A stretch of 43,482 bases of DNA from an uncultured Acidaminococcus sp. (GTDB lineage Bacteria > Bacillota > Negativicutes > Acidaminococcales > Acidaminococcaceae). Every line of letters starts with the position of its first letter. The stretch's first letter is position 1. Positions 24,747-32,488 of the stretch are shown piece after piece. Where the stretch lies: the NCBI GenBank assembly GCA_900554515.1, contig USHN01000007.1, positions 1 to 43,482 of the forward strand, written 5' to 3'. Both the position numbers and the translations under genes were made by a program. The notes beneath the pieces are model-generated. The model had not been told where the DNA came from and made no database searches. It saw nothing but the letters and a program-made list of their open reading frames with translations.

Positions 24747-25925
24747 TTACAGCTCTACCCGTCTTCCTTCTTCTGCTGCCAGATACGCCGCATACATCAC
24801 CTTGATGGTTTCATAAGCCAAGTCAAACCCGGAGGCTGCTTCCCGGTCATAGGCGACGGCTTCCATAAAGTCCTGGAGTTCTCCTGTATAGCCACGGATG
24901 ACTTCGTCGGACACAAAGGCTTTGTTCCAGCCCAATTTTTGGGGCAGCATTTCAGAGATTTCCACCTTCTCCATCCCATCTTCATCCAATAGATAAGTAT
25001 TTAACAGATCCGTGGGGGTAATGTTGCACATCAGAGCGCTATCATTGCTATACACTTCAATATAGTTTTTGGTTCCGCCCAGTACCGTATCAGAAGCAAT
25101 GGTCATGCACTTGGTGCCATCGGAGAAGGTTAGGATAATGGTGCCAAAATCCTCCACATCTTCGGGACGGGCGGCAATGTGCCGATGCTCGTATTCATTC
25201 AGGCAGCGGGTCGCTGTACCGCAGTCCGCAGTTACACTTTTTACGGTGATCACTTCTCCTCGCACCTTGGCTTCCTGCTGCTTAAGCCAGAGCATCCCGG
25301 AAAGAGGATGAGTCCCAGTACGGATCAAGGTACCGCCGCCGGTGCCGCTCCATTTGCCAGCTACGGGAGAGCTGGAGCCTTTCAAACTTTCCTCCCCTTT
25401 CATAAAGAGGATTTTGCTCTTTTTGGCTCGGAGAATTTCTGCTGCCTTTTGCACCGGGGTAGCATACACAAAATTTTCTGCGTAGAAGAATTTACGGTCC
25501 GTTCCCGCCATAACTTGTTTCAATTCTTCCATGGAGCGGAGAACTTCCTGGTACATTTTCGCCTTAGGCGTTTTGCCTACCTGCTCTTCCCCTTTTTTCC
25601 CGAAATAGCCGGTCAAAGGTTTTTCGCAGATAACATGCTTGCCGGCCCTAAGTGCTTTGACAGCCATAGCCACATGGTTAAACGGCGGCGTCACAATATC
25701 CACCACATCAATTTCCGGATCCGCCAACATCTTGTCATAGTCGGTACAAATCTGTTCATACCCATAAGCCGCTTTGACTTTTTCCGCCAGGTCCGCTTTA
25801 ATATCGCAAATCGTTTTCAGCCGTACATTCACGCCGTTTACCTTAGCATACCCGTTTCCATGGAGGTGCGCTGCATAGCCGGCCCCAAGGGTTCCCACAA
25901 CCACAGTTTTTTTCTCATTTGTCAT
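24747..25925 (-). CDS. Gfo/Idh/MocA-family oxidoreductase
   Basis: A predicted NAD(P)-dependent dehydrogenase acting on a sugar, inositol or related polyol; substrate unknown. The N-terminal Rossmann fold shows VVVGTLGAGYAAHLHGNGY, then ICDIKADLAEKVKAAYG, DVVDIVTPPFNHVAMAVKALRAGKHVICEKPL, where the Lys of EKP is the conserved catalytic-site residue. The C-terminal half forms the mixed-sheet substrate domain (GTGGGTLIRTGTHPL, LTFSDGTKCM). The frame runs to 25973, but ATG 25925 (MTNEKK) follows a strong GGAGGAGG site. The encoded protein has 392 residues. It is the last gene of the long minus-strand cluster and follows the small secreted protein by 51 bases. Confidence 0.9.
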   Translation of the reverse strand: MTNEKKTVVVGTLGAGYAAHLHGNGYAKVNGVNVRLKTICDIKADLAEKVKAAYGYEQICTDYDKMLADPEIDVVDIVTPPFNHVAMAVKALRAGKHVICEKPLTGYFGKKGEEQVGKTPKAKMYQEVLRSMEELKQVMAGTDRKFFYAENFVYATPVQKAAEILRAKKSKILFMKGEESLKGSSSPVAGKWSGTGGGTLIRTGTHPLSGMLWLKQQEAKVRGEVITVKSVTADCGTATRCLNEYEHRHIAARPEDVEDFGTIILTFSDGTKCMTIASDTVLGGTKNYIEVYSNDSALMCNITPTDLLNTYLLDEDGMEKVEISEMLPQKLGWNKAFVSDEVIRGYTGELQDFMEAVAYDREAASGFDLAYETIKVMYAAYLAAEEGRRVEL

Positions 25926-25976
25926 ACAAATGCTACCTCCTCCGTTATAGAGGCTTTCCGCCTCATATTGCAATGC

Positions 25977-26312
25977 TCAGACAACGCCCGGGAAAGAACT
26001 GACGTATTTGATGCGGATATCGGGGAAGCTGGTTACAAATTGTATGGTGAAGTCTTCCCCGTATTCTACAAACTGCCATTCCCCGATATCACTGGGAAAA
26101 TGATCCACAACCTTGACATTCAGGTCAGGAAAACTTGTTACTACCTGCACCCGGATATCGGGATTGAATTCTACCACACGGACCTTTCCTGCAAGGCGAA
26201 TACCATTAAAGGTCCCGTTATCAGAAATTGCAGAAGATGCCAGCGCCGTACCCATGAGAAAAAAGAGGCTCAGGCAGATAAAAACAATCCCCCAACCCCA
26301 TCGTTTTTTCAT
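25977..26312 (-). CDS. Small secreted repeat protein, candidate 7(1) septoil-knot fold
   Basis: A 111-residue protein with a clear signal peptide (KKRWGWGIVFICLSLFFLMGTALA, cleavage near ALA-S at about residue 25). The ~80-residue mature part is almost wholly made of about six 11-residue repeats of the form (I/V)xVx(V/F)VxxFPD: VRVVEFNPD, IRVQVVTSFPD, LNVKVVDHFPSD, a longer IGEWQFVEYGED, FTIQFVTSFPD and IRIKYVSSFPG. This pattern resembles the Septknot family, predicted to form a seven-crossing torus knot; the assignment is from memory of the family's repeats. No cysteine is in the mature part. The ATG has GAGGG upstream and its own near-consensus promoter lies inside the end of the glycosyltransferase gene. 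Function unknown. Confidence 0.8.
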   Translation of the reverse strand: MKKRWGWGIVFICLSLFFLMGTALASSAISDNGTFNGIRLAGKVRVVEFNPDIRVQVVTSFPDLNVKVVDHFPSDIGEWQFVEYGEDFTIQFVTSFPDIRIKYVSSFPGVV

Positions 26313-26341
26313 GTTCCCTCGCTCCCCTCTTTTTTGCTTTT

Positions 26342-26371
26342 ATTATAGCAAAATTAAGCCTGTCATTTCAA
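26342..26371 (-). promoter_or_regulatory. Promoter of the small secreted protein gene
   Basis: Minus-strand TTGAAA (26371-26366), an 18-base spacer and TGCTATAAT (hexamer 26347-26342), an extended -10. The -35 lies inside the last codons of the glycosyltransferase gene, so the small gene and the oxidoreductase can be expressed apart from the upstream cluster. Confidence 0.65.
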
Positions 26372-27580
26372 ATTGTCCGGCAGGCCATTGTAGGTATGGG
26401 CAATAGGCACCCATTGCCGCTGGGGGAAAAAGAGGGAATAAACCGCTATCAGGGATAATAAAATGCAATACAATCCGCCGGTTATAATGCCCGGCCACAT
26501 CTTTCTAAATGATAAACGCCCCAGCTGCGTAGCCCAGGAGGCAATGCACAGGCTCAATAGATAAAGCATCCCCCACCACAGAATATCTTTCAGTTCAAAA
26601 AGGGCCTGCCCGCTAACGGCATTATACAAAACCCAGCCGGCACTGATAAGCAGATAAAATCCAAACATGACGCATAGGAGTGTGGGAACAAAATTATCAA
26701 TCAGCCGGGCATCGGGCGTATGGAAGAAATGACGAACCCACGGCCTCCAATAAATGCGGGCAATTTGGAAATGTCCGGTGAACCAACGCCGGAACTGCCG
26801 GACAAGGTTGGAAAGATTCTCCGGCTGTTCATCATAAAACAGGGCTTTTTCCTGATAGGTAGCAAAAACCCCTTTAAAATTCTGCTGCATGGAAAATTCC
26901 ATGTCTTCTACCATGGTCTGGGTGGGCCACAGTCCATTATCTAAAAGATCCAGGGAAAAGCCAAACCCCGTCCCGGAAATAATCGCAGGCCGCCCCAAGT
27001 TGGCATTGGGCTGGCATAAAAACACATCCACGCAGATCCAATACAGGCTGTACCAGCGTGTAAGCAGTGTATCATAAGGATTGAGAGGGCGACGATTGCC
27101 CATTACCAGTTTTTCCCCTTGGCGGAAGCTTTTATTCATAGCAGTCAAAAAGTCAGGACTGGCAACATTATCCGCATCAAAAATGATTAAATGAGAAAAC
27201 TGGTTCCCGTACTGTGCCACGAGGCGGGAAATCCCCCAGCGCAATACAGCTCCTTTGCCCGTGCGAGGGCCCTCATTCCTGCGCCACACGGTAACCTTAG
27301 GAAAACGTCCCCCTATCGCTGCCGTTTGGTCCGAACAATGGTCAGCCACTAAAAACACATGGAACAGATTTCTGTCATAGCGTTGGTTCTCCAGGCTTTG
27401 CAGCAGCTTTCCCACTACCTGTGCCTCGTTGTGGGCACAAACAATAATGGCAAACCGGCTCGGGTCTCCCGCTGCACTTTTTTCAATCCTGCGTCGTCCC
27501 ATACCACGCAAAATGGTACAAGCCGCCCATGCAAAGGTGCTGAATAAAATCACCTGGATGACCAGCGTCAGTTCATACAT
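26363..27580 (-). CDS. Membrane glycosyltransferase, family 2
   Basis: A processive-type GT2 enzyme. One hydrophobic segment lies at residues 4-25. The GT-A domain shows FAIIVCAHNEAQVVGKLLQSL, then VADHCSD, the DxD metal site in IIFDADN near residue 137, the acceptor motif VEDMEFS near 225 and QFRRW near 263, which corresponds to the QxxRW of polysaccharide synthases. Three or four C-terminal membrane segments follow (residues 290-390). The 405-residue size and topology suit synthesis or export of an exopolysaccharide or glycolipid, but no partner genes identify the product. AAGGCGG precedes the ATG, 12 bases after the upstream gene. Confidence 0.88.
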   Translation of the reverse strand: MYELTLVIQVILFSTFAWAACTILRGMGRRRIEKSAAGDPSRFAIIVCAHNEAQVVGKLLQSLENQRYDRNLFHVFLVADHCSDQTAAIGGRFPKVTVWRRNEGPRTGKGAVLRWGISRLVAQYGNQFSHLIIFDADNVASPDFLTAMNKSFRQGEKLVMGNRRPLNPYDTLLTRWYSLYWICVDVFLCQPNANLGRPAIISGTGFGFSLDLLDNGLWPTQTMVEDMEFSMQQNFKGVFATYQEKALFYDEQPENLSNLVRQFRRWFTGHFQIARIYWRPWVRHFFHTPDARLIDNFVPTLLCVMFGFYLLISAGWVLYNAVSGQALFELKDILWWGMLYLLSLCIASWATQLGRLSFRKMWPGIITGGLYCILLSLIAVYSLFFPQRQWVPIAHTYNGLPDNLK

Positions 27581-27591
27581 GGAACACCGCC

Positions 27592-28320
27592 TTATATTGC
27601 CGTCATAATAACAAGGATAATGGAATATACGCCCATTACATATTCTACTACCGTCAAATCAAATTCATGGGGAAAAAGAAGTGCCAATCCGCTCCCCACC
27701 AGGCCGCCCATCAGGGTAATCTGGAGCATGGCTACAGCCATTCTATGGGTGGTGGTTTTCGTATCCTGAATTTTATTGTAAAGCGCTTCGCCCCGCCCTT
27801 CCAGCATAAACACAGCAGCTTTGTTATAGAGCAGTAAGCCTCCCAAAATGGTACAAACAAGAGTGCCCAGCAGCATGGGCAAGTAGGAGGCAGAAAAGGG
27901 AACAATATGGTACAAATCCCCGCCTACAGAGGGCAGTACAGCCAGGGGAATTGCCCCTACTATCCCCAAAATCAAAAACATGGTGCCAGTCCGCACATCT
28001 TCCACATACAGATGGGGCTCCCGGCTACTTTTCATCCCCTGCCAAATGCGAAACGGCAGGTAACAGGACAGCAAGGCCGCCAAACACTCCACGGGAATAA
28101 GCTGTGGATTACCCTTAAGGACAAACATGCCGAGCGCTGCCCCAAAAGCTGCGGACAAAGCCCCTGTACGTCCAAATAAAAGCCCGTAGGGCATGGTTAA
28201 TATACCTGTGAGGCGCAAGCCACTCATGTGGGGCACCACTTCATGAAAACGGGACAAGCAAAATACAAGGGCATAGAGCAGCGTCAGCCCAAGCCCGGTT
28301 TTGATTCGCTCTTTCAGCAT
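27592..28320 (-). CDS. Polytopic membrane protein of unknown function
   Basis: I do not recognise the family with confidence. The 242-residue protein has about six or seven hydrophobic segments, a Gly/Ala-rich first half (TGALSAAFGAALGMFVLKGN) and a charged cytoplasmic stretch (EGRGEALYNKIQDTKTTTHR) before the last two helices. The first half loosely recalls ECF S-components or MASE-type sensor domains, but no diagnostic motif is present. The frame extends to 28422; ATG 28320 (MLKER) is chosen because the longer form would lie inside folK, and a GAGG site precedes ATG 28320. It lies eight bases after folK and 12 before the glycosyltransferase gene, so a role linked to envelope glycan is possible. 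Confidence 0.7.
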   Translation of the reverse strand: MLKERIKTGLGLTLLYALVFCLSRFHEVVPHMSGLRLTGILTMPYGLLFGRTGALSAAFGAALGMFVLKGNPQLIPVECLAALLSCYLPFRIWQGMKSSREPHLYVEDVRTGTMFLILGIVGAIPLAVLPSVGGDLYHIVPFSASYLPMLLGTLVCTILGGLLLYNKAAVFMLEGRGEALYNKIQDTKTTTHRMAVAMLQITLMGGLVGSGLALLFPHEFDLTVVEYVMGVYSIILVIMTAI

Positions 28321-28327
28321 TTTCCGT

Positions 28328-28804
28328 TCATTCCTCTGTTTTATTTTTTTGCTGGAGCGCCAGCCACAGCGCCCCGATGGTCCGGTGCAGGACCGGATGC
28401 ACAAAAAGCGGGGCAATATCATTTAACGGTTGCAACACAAAGCTGCGATTTTCCAAATCCGGATGTGGCAACACAAGATCCTTTGTCTTAAGCACCTGAT
28501 CTCCCAGGAATAAAAGGTCTAAATCAATATTGCGTTCGCCCCAGTGCCGCAGCCGCTTTCTCCCCATCTGCTGCTCAATCCCCAACAGCAGATGCAACAG
28601 GCCTTCTGCATCCCCATTCCAAACTACTTCCGCAGCTGCATTTAAAAACTCCGGCTGGTCGGTGACACCATAAGGTGCCGTGGTATAAAACGGTGATACT
28701 TTTTGCACCCGGATGCCGGCAGTTTCCATCAGGCGCAGAGCACGGCGAAGATTTTGCTCCTTATCTCCCAGATTGCTCCCTAAAGCCACATAGCCTACTG
28801 TCAT
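28328..28804 (-). CDS. folK: FolK, 6-hydroxymethyl-7,8-dihydropterin pyrophosphokinase
   Basis: Transfers pyrophosphate from ATP to 6-hydroxymethyl-7,8-dihydropterin, the step before dihydropteroate synthase. Motifs fit HPPK throughout: VALGSNLGDKEQNLRRAL, SPFYTTAPYGVTDQPEFLNAA, LLGIEQQMGR and the active-site GERNIDLDLLFLGD with the two metal-binding Asp, then LPHPDLENRSFVLQPLNDIAP. At 158 residues the length is standard. Its ATG overlaps the folP stop in an ATGA arrangement, so translation is coupled to folP. It lacks the FolB domain with which FolK is fused in some bacteria. Confidence 0.96.
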   Translation of the reverse strand: MTVGYVALGSNLGDKEQNLRRALRLMETAGIRVQKVSPFYTTAPYGVTDQPEFLNAAAEVVWNGDAEGLLHLLLGIEQQMGRKRLRHWGERNIDLDLLFLGDQVLKTKDLVLPHPDLENRSFVLQPLNDIAPLFVHPVLHRTIGALWLALQQKNKTEE

Positions 28805-29991
28805 TTCCCGATGGCCTCCAGCATCCGAAGGAGACGAACATTTTCTTTCACGTCGTGCACCCGTACCAGCTGCACACCTCCATAAAAGGCCGCTGCAGAA
28901 AGGGCCATGGTGCCTTCCAGACGTTCTTCTGCCGGCAGATCGCCCAGCACTTTACCGATAAAGCCCTTGCGGGAGCCGGCCAGCAGCACGGGCATCCCAT
29001 GGGCCGTCATCAGAGGAAGGTCCCGGCACAGTGCCAGATTCTGCTCTTTATTTTTAGCAAAGCCCAGCCCCGGATCAAGAATGAGCTGCTGCTTCGTAAA
29101 GCCTTTTTGGATAAACTCTCTGGCCCGCGCTAAAAGATAAATCGTCACATCTTCGGCTACATTTTTGTAGACCTGATTTTCGGGCCTGGTCATGGTTTGC
29201 GGCGTTCCCCGCATATGCATCAAAATCACCGGTGCATGAAATGCAGCCGCAACCGCCAGCATTTTCGGGTCTCCTTCCCCCGCTGTGATATCGTTAATGA
29301 TATCGGCGCCACAGGTCAGGGCCGCTTCAGCTGTACGAGCGTGGTAGGTATCCACGGAAATAATACTCTTAGGGAAATGCTGCCGTATCTGGCGGACCGC
29401 ATTCACCACGCGGCGGGTTTCTTCTTCCGGGGAAACCGGATCACTGCCAGGACGTGTGGATTCTCCGCCCACATCCAGGATATCCGCCCCATCCTGGAGC
29501 ATGGTTTCCGCTTTTTTAAGCAGGGCACTGTCATTTTGTACCCGGCTGCCGACAAAAAAGGAATCCGGCGTCGCATTGAGGATGCCCATGACCCGCATCT
29601 TTTCATAGGTGAGCACACGACCATCTGCCAGCACGGTTGTGAGCGGCTGCGTTTTTAAATAATTTTGCAGGTCCGCAATCACGTCTCCCAGGCCAAACCA
29701 ATTTGCCATGGACTGTAATTTTTTTGCCAGGCGGGCATACTGCGGCCGTGTGCCAAAAAGGAGAATATCACCGCTGTCTATGGAACAAGTAATAGCGCCT
29801 TTTGCCGTAGCGCACTCTCCCCCCAAAGACAGCATTTCCTGTTTGATAATATTAGCCGCAGGACTTTTTACCCCCAGAATTTTAAGGGGCAGGACTTCCG
29901 CTTTGGGGGCCATGAGATCCACACCCACAGGATGTACGTCCATCTGTTCTAATTGTTGTTTCACCCGTTGGGGTGGGATCACAAGATACAT
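28801..29991 (-). CDS. folP: FolP, dihydropteroate synthase with an N-terminal extension
   Basis: Joins the pterin pyrophosphate and p-aminobenzoate to give dihydropteroate. The TIM-barrel signatures begin near residue 130: MGILNATPDSFF, DGADILDVGGESTRPG, SVDTYHA, INDITAGE, ILMHMRG, ILDPGLGFAK and GSRKGFIG with the late RVHDV. The ~120 residues before this (VDLMAPKAEVLPLKILGVKSPAANIIKQEMLSLGG and SGDILLFGTRPQY) are an extra domain found on DHPS in various Clostridia and relatives, of unproven role. Total length is 396 against ~270-290 for the core enzyme. AAGGAGG precedes the ATG, which begins one base after the folE2 stop. Confidence 0.95.
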   Translation of the reverse strand: MYLVIPPQRVKQQLEQMDVHPVGVDLMAPKAEVLPLKILGVKSPAANIIKQEMLSLGGECATAKGAITCSIDSGDILLFGTRPQYARLAKKLQSMANWFGLGDVIADLQNYLKTQPLTTVLADGRVLTYEKMRVMGILNATPDSFFVGSRVQNDSALLKKAETMLQDGADILDVGGESTRPGSDPVSPEEETRRVVNAVRQIRQHFPKSIISVDTYHARTAEAALTCGADIINDITAGEGDPKMLAVAAAFHAPVILMHMRGTPQTMTRPENQVYKNVAEDVTIYLLARAREFIQKGFTKQQLILDPGLGFAKNKEQNLALCRDLPLMTAHGMPVLLAGSRKGFIGKVLGDLPAEERLEGTMALSAAAFYGGVQLVRVHDVKENVRLLRMLEAIGK

Positions 29992-29992
29992 G

Positions 29993-30763
29993 TTAGCCCT
30001 CCTTTTCTACACTGGCAAAGGCATTATGGTTATGAATACTTTCTTCGCTTTCCACGGTTACATTGTACCACTGGATGCGGGGATCTGCATTAAGCTGCAA
30101 GGCAATTTCCCGGGCGGCGTCTTCTACAAAACGGGGATTTTCGTAGGCCATTTCCGTGACGAACTTTTCATCCGGCCGCTTTAGCAGGGAATACAAGGGC
30201 GTAGAAGCGCCTTTTTCTGCTTTCTCCACCAGTTCCTCAATCCATACCGGCTGCCCCTTGGAATGAATGGTCATTTTGGCCCAGGCACGCTGGTTATGAG
30301 CCCCATAGCGGCTGATTTCCTTGGAACAGGGGCATAGGGTATGAACAGGGACATCCACTTCCATTTCCAGCGAAAACGTTTTGCCTTTTTCTGCCCGGTA
30401 GCGGCAGTTCACATCCAGGTAACTTTCCTTGCCGGATACCGGCGCCTTTTTCGTAATAAAATACGGACAGGTAAATTCTAAAAGAGCCGATTGGGCTTCC
30501 AGATGCGCTTTTAGTCCGTCCAGCACTTTTTCCAAATCATGGGGACGAATAGGGCCTACCTGCTGCAAGCATTCTACAAAACGGCTCATGTGGGTTCCCC
30601 TTTGTTCCTTGGGCAAATCCACCGCCATTCGCACTTCCGCTACGGTATGCTGCACGCCGCCATCCCGCTGTGCCAGCGTAATCGGCCAGCGCAGATGGGT
30701 AATGCCCACATGTTTTAAGGGAATATTCCGCTCATCCTGTTGCGCCTGCACATCTTTTAACAT
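29993..30763 (-). CDS. folE2: FolE2, GTP cyclohydrolase IB
   Basis: Converts GTP to 7,8-dihydroneopterin triphosphate, the first pterin of the folate path. The 256-residue protein has GCYH-IB (COG1469) features: DERNIPLKHVGITHLRWPI at the N-terminus and VPVHTLCPCSKEISRYGAHNQRA, where the metal-binding Cys of CPCSKE and nearby His are seen; SARFVEDAAR-type and VTVESEESIHNHNAFA endings complete it. This form can use metals other than zinc, in contrast to FolE1. The ATG lies inside the last codons of the PTPS-like gene, so the two are coupled. Context with folP and folK supports a folate role. Confidence 0.95.
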   Translation of the reverse strand: MLKDVQAQQDERNIPLKHVGITHLRWPITLAQRDGGVQHTVAEVRMAVDLPKEQRGTHMSRFVECLQQVGPIRPHDLEKVLDGLKAHLEAQSALLEFTCPYFITKKAPVSGKESYLDVNCRYRAEKGKTFSLEMEVDVPVHTLCPCSKEISRYGAHNQRAWAKMTIHSKGQPVWIEELVEKAEKGASTPLYSLLKRPDEKFVTEMAYENPRFVEDAAREIALQLNADPRIQWYNVTVESEESIHNHNAFASVEKEG

Positions 30764-31119
30764 GCTTCCCCCCTGTACACAATGCCGCTGGTCTTAGTCT
30801 CCCAGACTTCTACCTCATAGAGGGCATAATTTTCGCCTGTCAGGGGCTTTTTCAACTGCTGCCACACCCATACCGCAATATTTTCTGCAGAAGGCTGGGG
30901 CAGGATATCGTTAATCAGGTGATGGTCCAGCTGATCCACCACCAGTTCGTTCACCGTCTTTTTGAACTGCACAAAATCCAGAACCATACCTTCCTTGTCC
31001 GGTGTTCCTTCCACTTTCACCACCAGTTTATAGGTATGGCCATGGAGCCGTTCGCATTTGCCGTGGTAATTCGGCAGATAGTGTGCTGCATCAAATTCAA
31101 ATTCTTTAATGCAAATCAT
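30757..31119 (-). CDS. 6-pyruvoyltetrahydropterin synthase paralogue, PTPS-III type, probable FolB substitute
   Basis: A 120-residue T-fold enzyme. The zinc ligands are H13, H26 and H28 and the catalytic DHH is at 65-67. The diagnostic motif reads C22-E23-R-L-H-G-H: a Glu sits beside the usual catalytic Cys. PTPS-III proteins, where Glu replaces or accompanies the Cys, are known to turn dihydroneopterin triphosphate into 6-hydroxymethyldihydropterin and so bypass FolB. The gene lies directly before folE2, with folP and folK next and no folB or queC/E/F in the window, which favours this role over queuosine synthesis by QueD. GGAGGG precedes the ATG. General annotation would call it QueD. Confidence 0.88.
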   Translation of the reverse strand: MICIKEFEFDAAHYLPNYHGKCERLHGHTYKLVVKVEGTPDKEGMVLDFVQFKKTVNELVVDQLDHHLINDILPQPSAENIAVWVWQQLKKPLTGENYALYEVEVWETKTSGIVYRGEAC

Positions 31120-31133
31120 AGTATTCCCTCCGT

Positions 31134-31604
31134 TTAAATCGTTCCTGGCGCCAGGTCAAAATCATTCTGCCGCAAAGCTTCATACAGCACAATGGCAACA
31201 GAATTGGCCAGGTTGAGGCTGCGGGCTTCCGGTACCATGGGAATGCGCACACAGTCTTTTTGATATTTTTCCCGAAATTCCGGGGCAAGGCCTGCGCTTT
31301 CCTTGCCAAAGATAAGCAGGCTGTCTTCCGGATAGTGCACTCTGGTATAGGACTGATGGGCATGTGTGGTAAGAAGAAATTTAGCGCTATGGGGATAGGC
31401 TGCCAGCACTTCTTCCACATGATCGTAATACTGCACATTCACCAAATGCCAGTAATCCAGCCCTGCCCGCCGCAGGTATTTATCATCCACCGAAAAACCC
31501 AGAGGCCGTACCAGGTGGAGTGAAGCACCGGTAGCCGCACACAGCCGGGCAATATTTCCTGTGTTGCCTGGAATCTCCGGTTCCACCAATACCACATGCA
31601 TCAT
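31134..31604 (-). CDS. trmL: TrmL, tRNA (cytidine/uridine-34-2'-O)-methyltransferase
   Basis: A SPOUT-class enzyme that 2'-O-methylates the wobble base of tRNA-Leu. The 156-residue protein shows the minimal TrmL architecture: VLVEPEIPGNTGNIARLCAATG at the N-terminus, LLIFGKESAGLAPEF near residue 96 and the trefoil-knot SAM site IPMVPEARSLNLANSVAIVLYEALRQ. It begins with two Met codons: the first overlaps the stop of the glucosaminidase gene (ATGA) and the second follows it. The Shine-Dalgarno is weak, so reinitiation is probable. It ends 15 bases before the PTPS-like gene. Confidence 0.94.
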   Translation of the reverse strand: MMHVVLVEPEIPGNTGNIARLCAATGASLHLVRPLGFSVDDKYLRRAGLDYWHLVNVQYYDHVEEVLAAYPHSAKFLLTTHAHQSYTRVHYPEDSLLIFGKESAGLAPEFREKYQKDCVRIPMVPEARSLNLANSVAIVLYEALRQNDFDLAPGTI

Positions 31605-32488
31605 TTTGTTTTATCTTCTTTCCAGGGATAGCCGCTAATGGCGATTCCTTTTTTCATCTGTTCATGGAGATTTAAAATCTTTTCCGCATAGTAACTGCCC
31701 ATAGCCCATTTTCCATTGAGCTGGGACCAGCGGGTAAAATAGCTGTTATCCAATGCTTTTTGGTTGTGCACCAGCTGATACCGGGGATCGATGATGGGCG
31801 TATGGGGAGCTCGCGGCGTAGCGTAGGCTAGTAGATGCTGCACATGAGCACGCACCCCTTCTTGGGGCGTGGCAAACCGGGCTCCTTGTACCGTGGCACT
31901 GGTGGTTCCCAGTCCGCAGAAATTATTCTGCTCCGGGACCACCGTGCCGCCAAAATGAAAAAATCCGGTCTCTACTAACGCCTGGCAAAACGCCACATCC
32001 CAGCGCAGACCTTCCCGTCCTGCTTCTTCATAATACCATTCCACCATTTCTTCTGGGGTTGCCTTGATAGGCAGCTTAGGATTGTACCGTTTAAGAAATG
32101 TGGCGGCCTGTTCCCGGGAGACTTCGCCTTGCCCCGCAATGGGTTCCTGTTGGTAATTTTCCGGGATCTCCCAGATGGTGGCCGTTGTCATCAGCCGATC
32201 CGCAATGAGTTTTAGGTTGGGATCTTTGATAATTTTATCGTCGTTCCGCAGCCCTGCCGTATCGCCGGGAGTATACGGCGGCGGCAGCTGCAGCGGTTCC
32301 CCCTGGATGCTAATCGCCTTGGGCGAAAGTTTTATTTGCGTGGCTGCTGCTTTTTTCGCAGCATCAGGCTCTTTCGACGGATTTACTAATGCCGCCTCAC
32401 AGGAAACCATGGGGAGAGATAAAAACATGGTCAGACAAATACAAAGTAACGTATTTCTTTTTCTATTGCGCAAAATGGGATTCGTCAT
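31601..32488 (-). CDS. Secreted glucosaminidase-domain protein (peptidoglycan hydrolase)
   Basis: A 295-residue exported protein. The N-terminus has a basic stretch and a hydrophobic signal ending near SLPMVSCEAA; the Cys could be a lipobox, though signal peptidase I cleavage after CEA is as likely. After a Pro/Lys linker, residues ~145-285 hold a glucosaminidase (GH73-like) domain: EEMVEWYYEEAGREGLRWDVAFCQALVETGFFHFGG with the catalytic Glu, NNFCGLG, and GVRAHVQHLLAYA. It should cut N-acetylglucosamine linkages in peptidoglycan. The frame begins 26 bases inside the symporter gene; AGAAAGG abuts this ATG, so the exact start is unsure. Confidence 0.85.
   Translation of the reverse strand: MTNPILRNRKRNTLLCICLTMFLSLPMVSCEAALVNPSKEPDAAKKAAATQIKLSPKAISIQGEPLQLPPPYTPGDTAGLRNDDKIIKDPNLKLIADRLMTTATIWEIPENYQQEPIAGQGEVSREQAATFLKRYNPKLPIKATPEEMVEWYYEEAGREGLRWDVAFCQALVETGFFHFGGTVVPEQNNFCGLGTTSATVQGARFATPQEGVRAHVQHLLAYATPRAPHTPIIDPRYQLVHNQKALDNSYFTRWSQLNGKWAMGSYYAEKILNLHEQMKKGIAISGYPWKEDKTK

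Noticed and set aside
25179..26348. 389-codon plus-strand frame
   Set aside because: Antisense to the oxidoreductase and the small secreted protein genes, with shadow composition; the minus-strand genes have proper starts and motifs.
30757..31119. Simple QueD (queuosine) assignment
   Set aside because: The Cys-Glu motif and folate-gene context favour the PTPS-III function, and no queC, queE or queF is present in the window.
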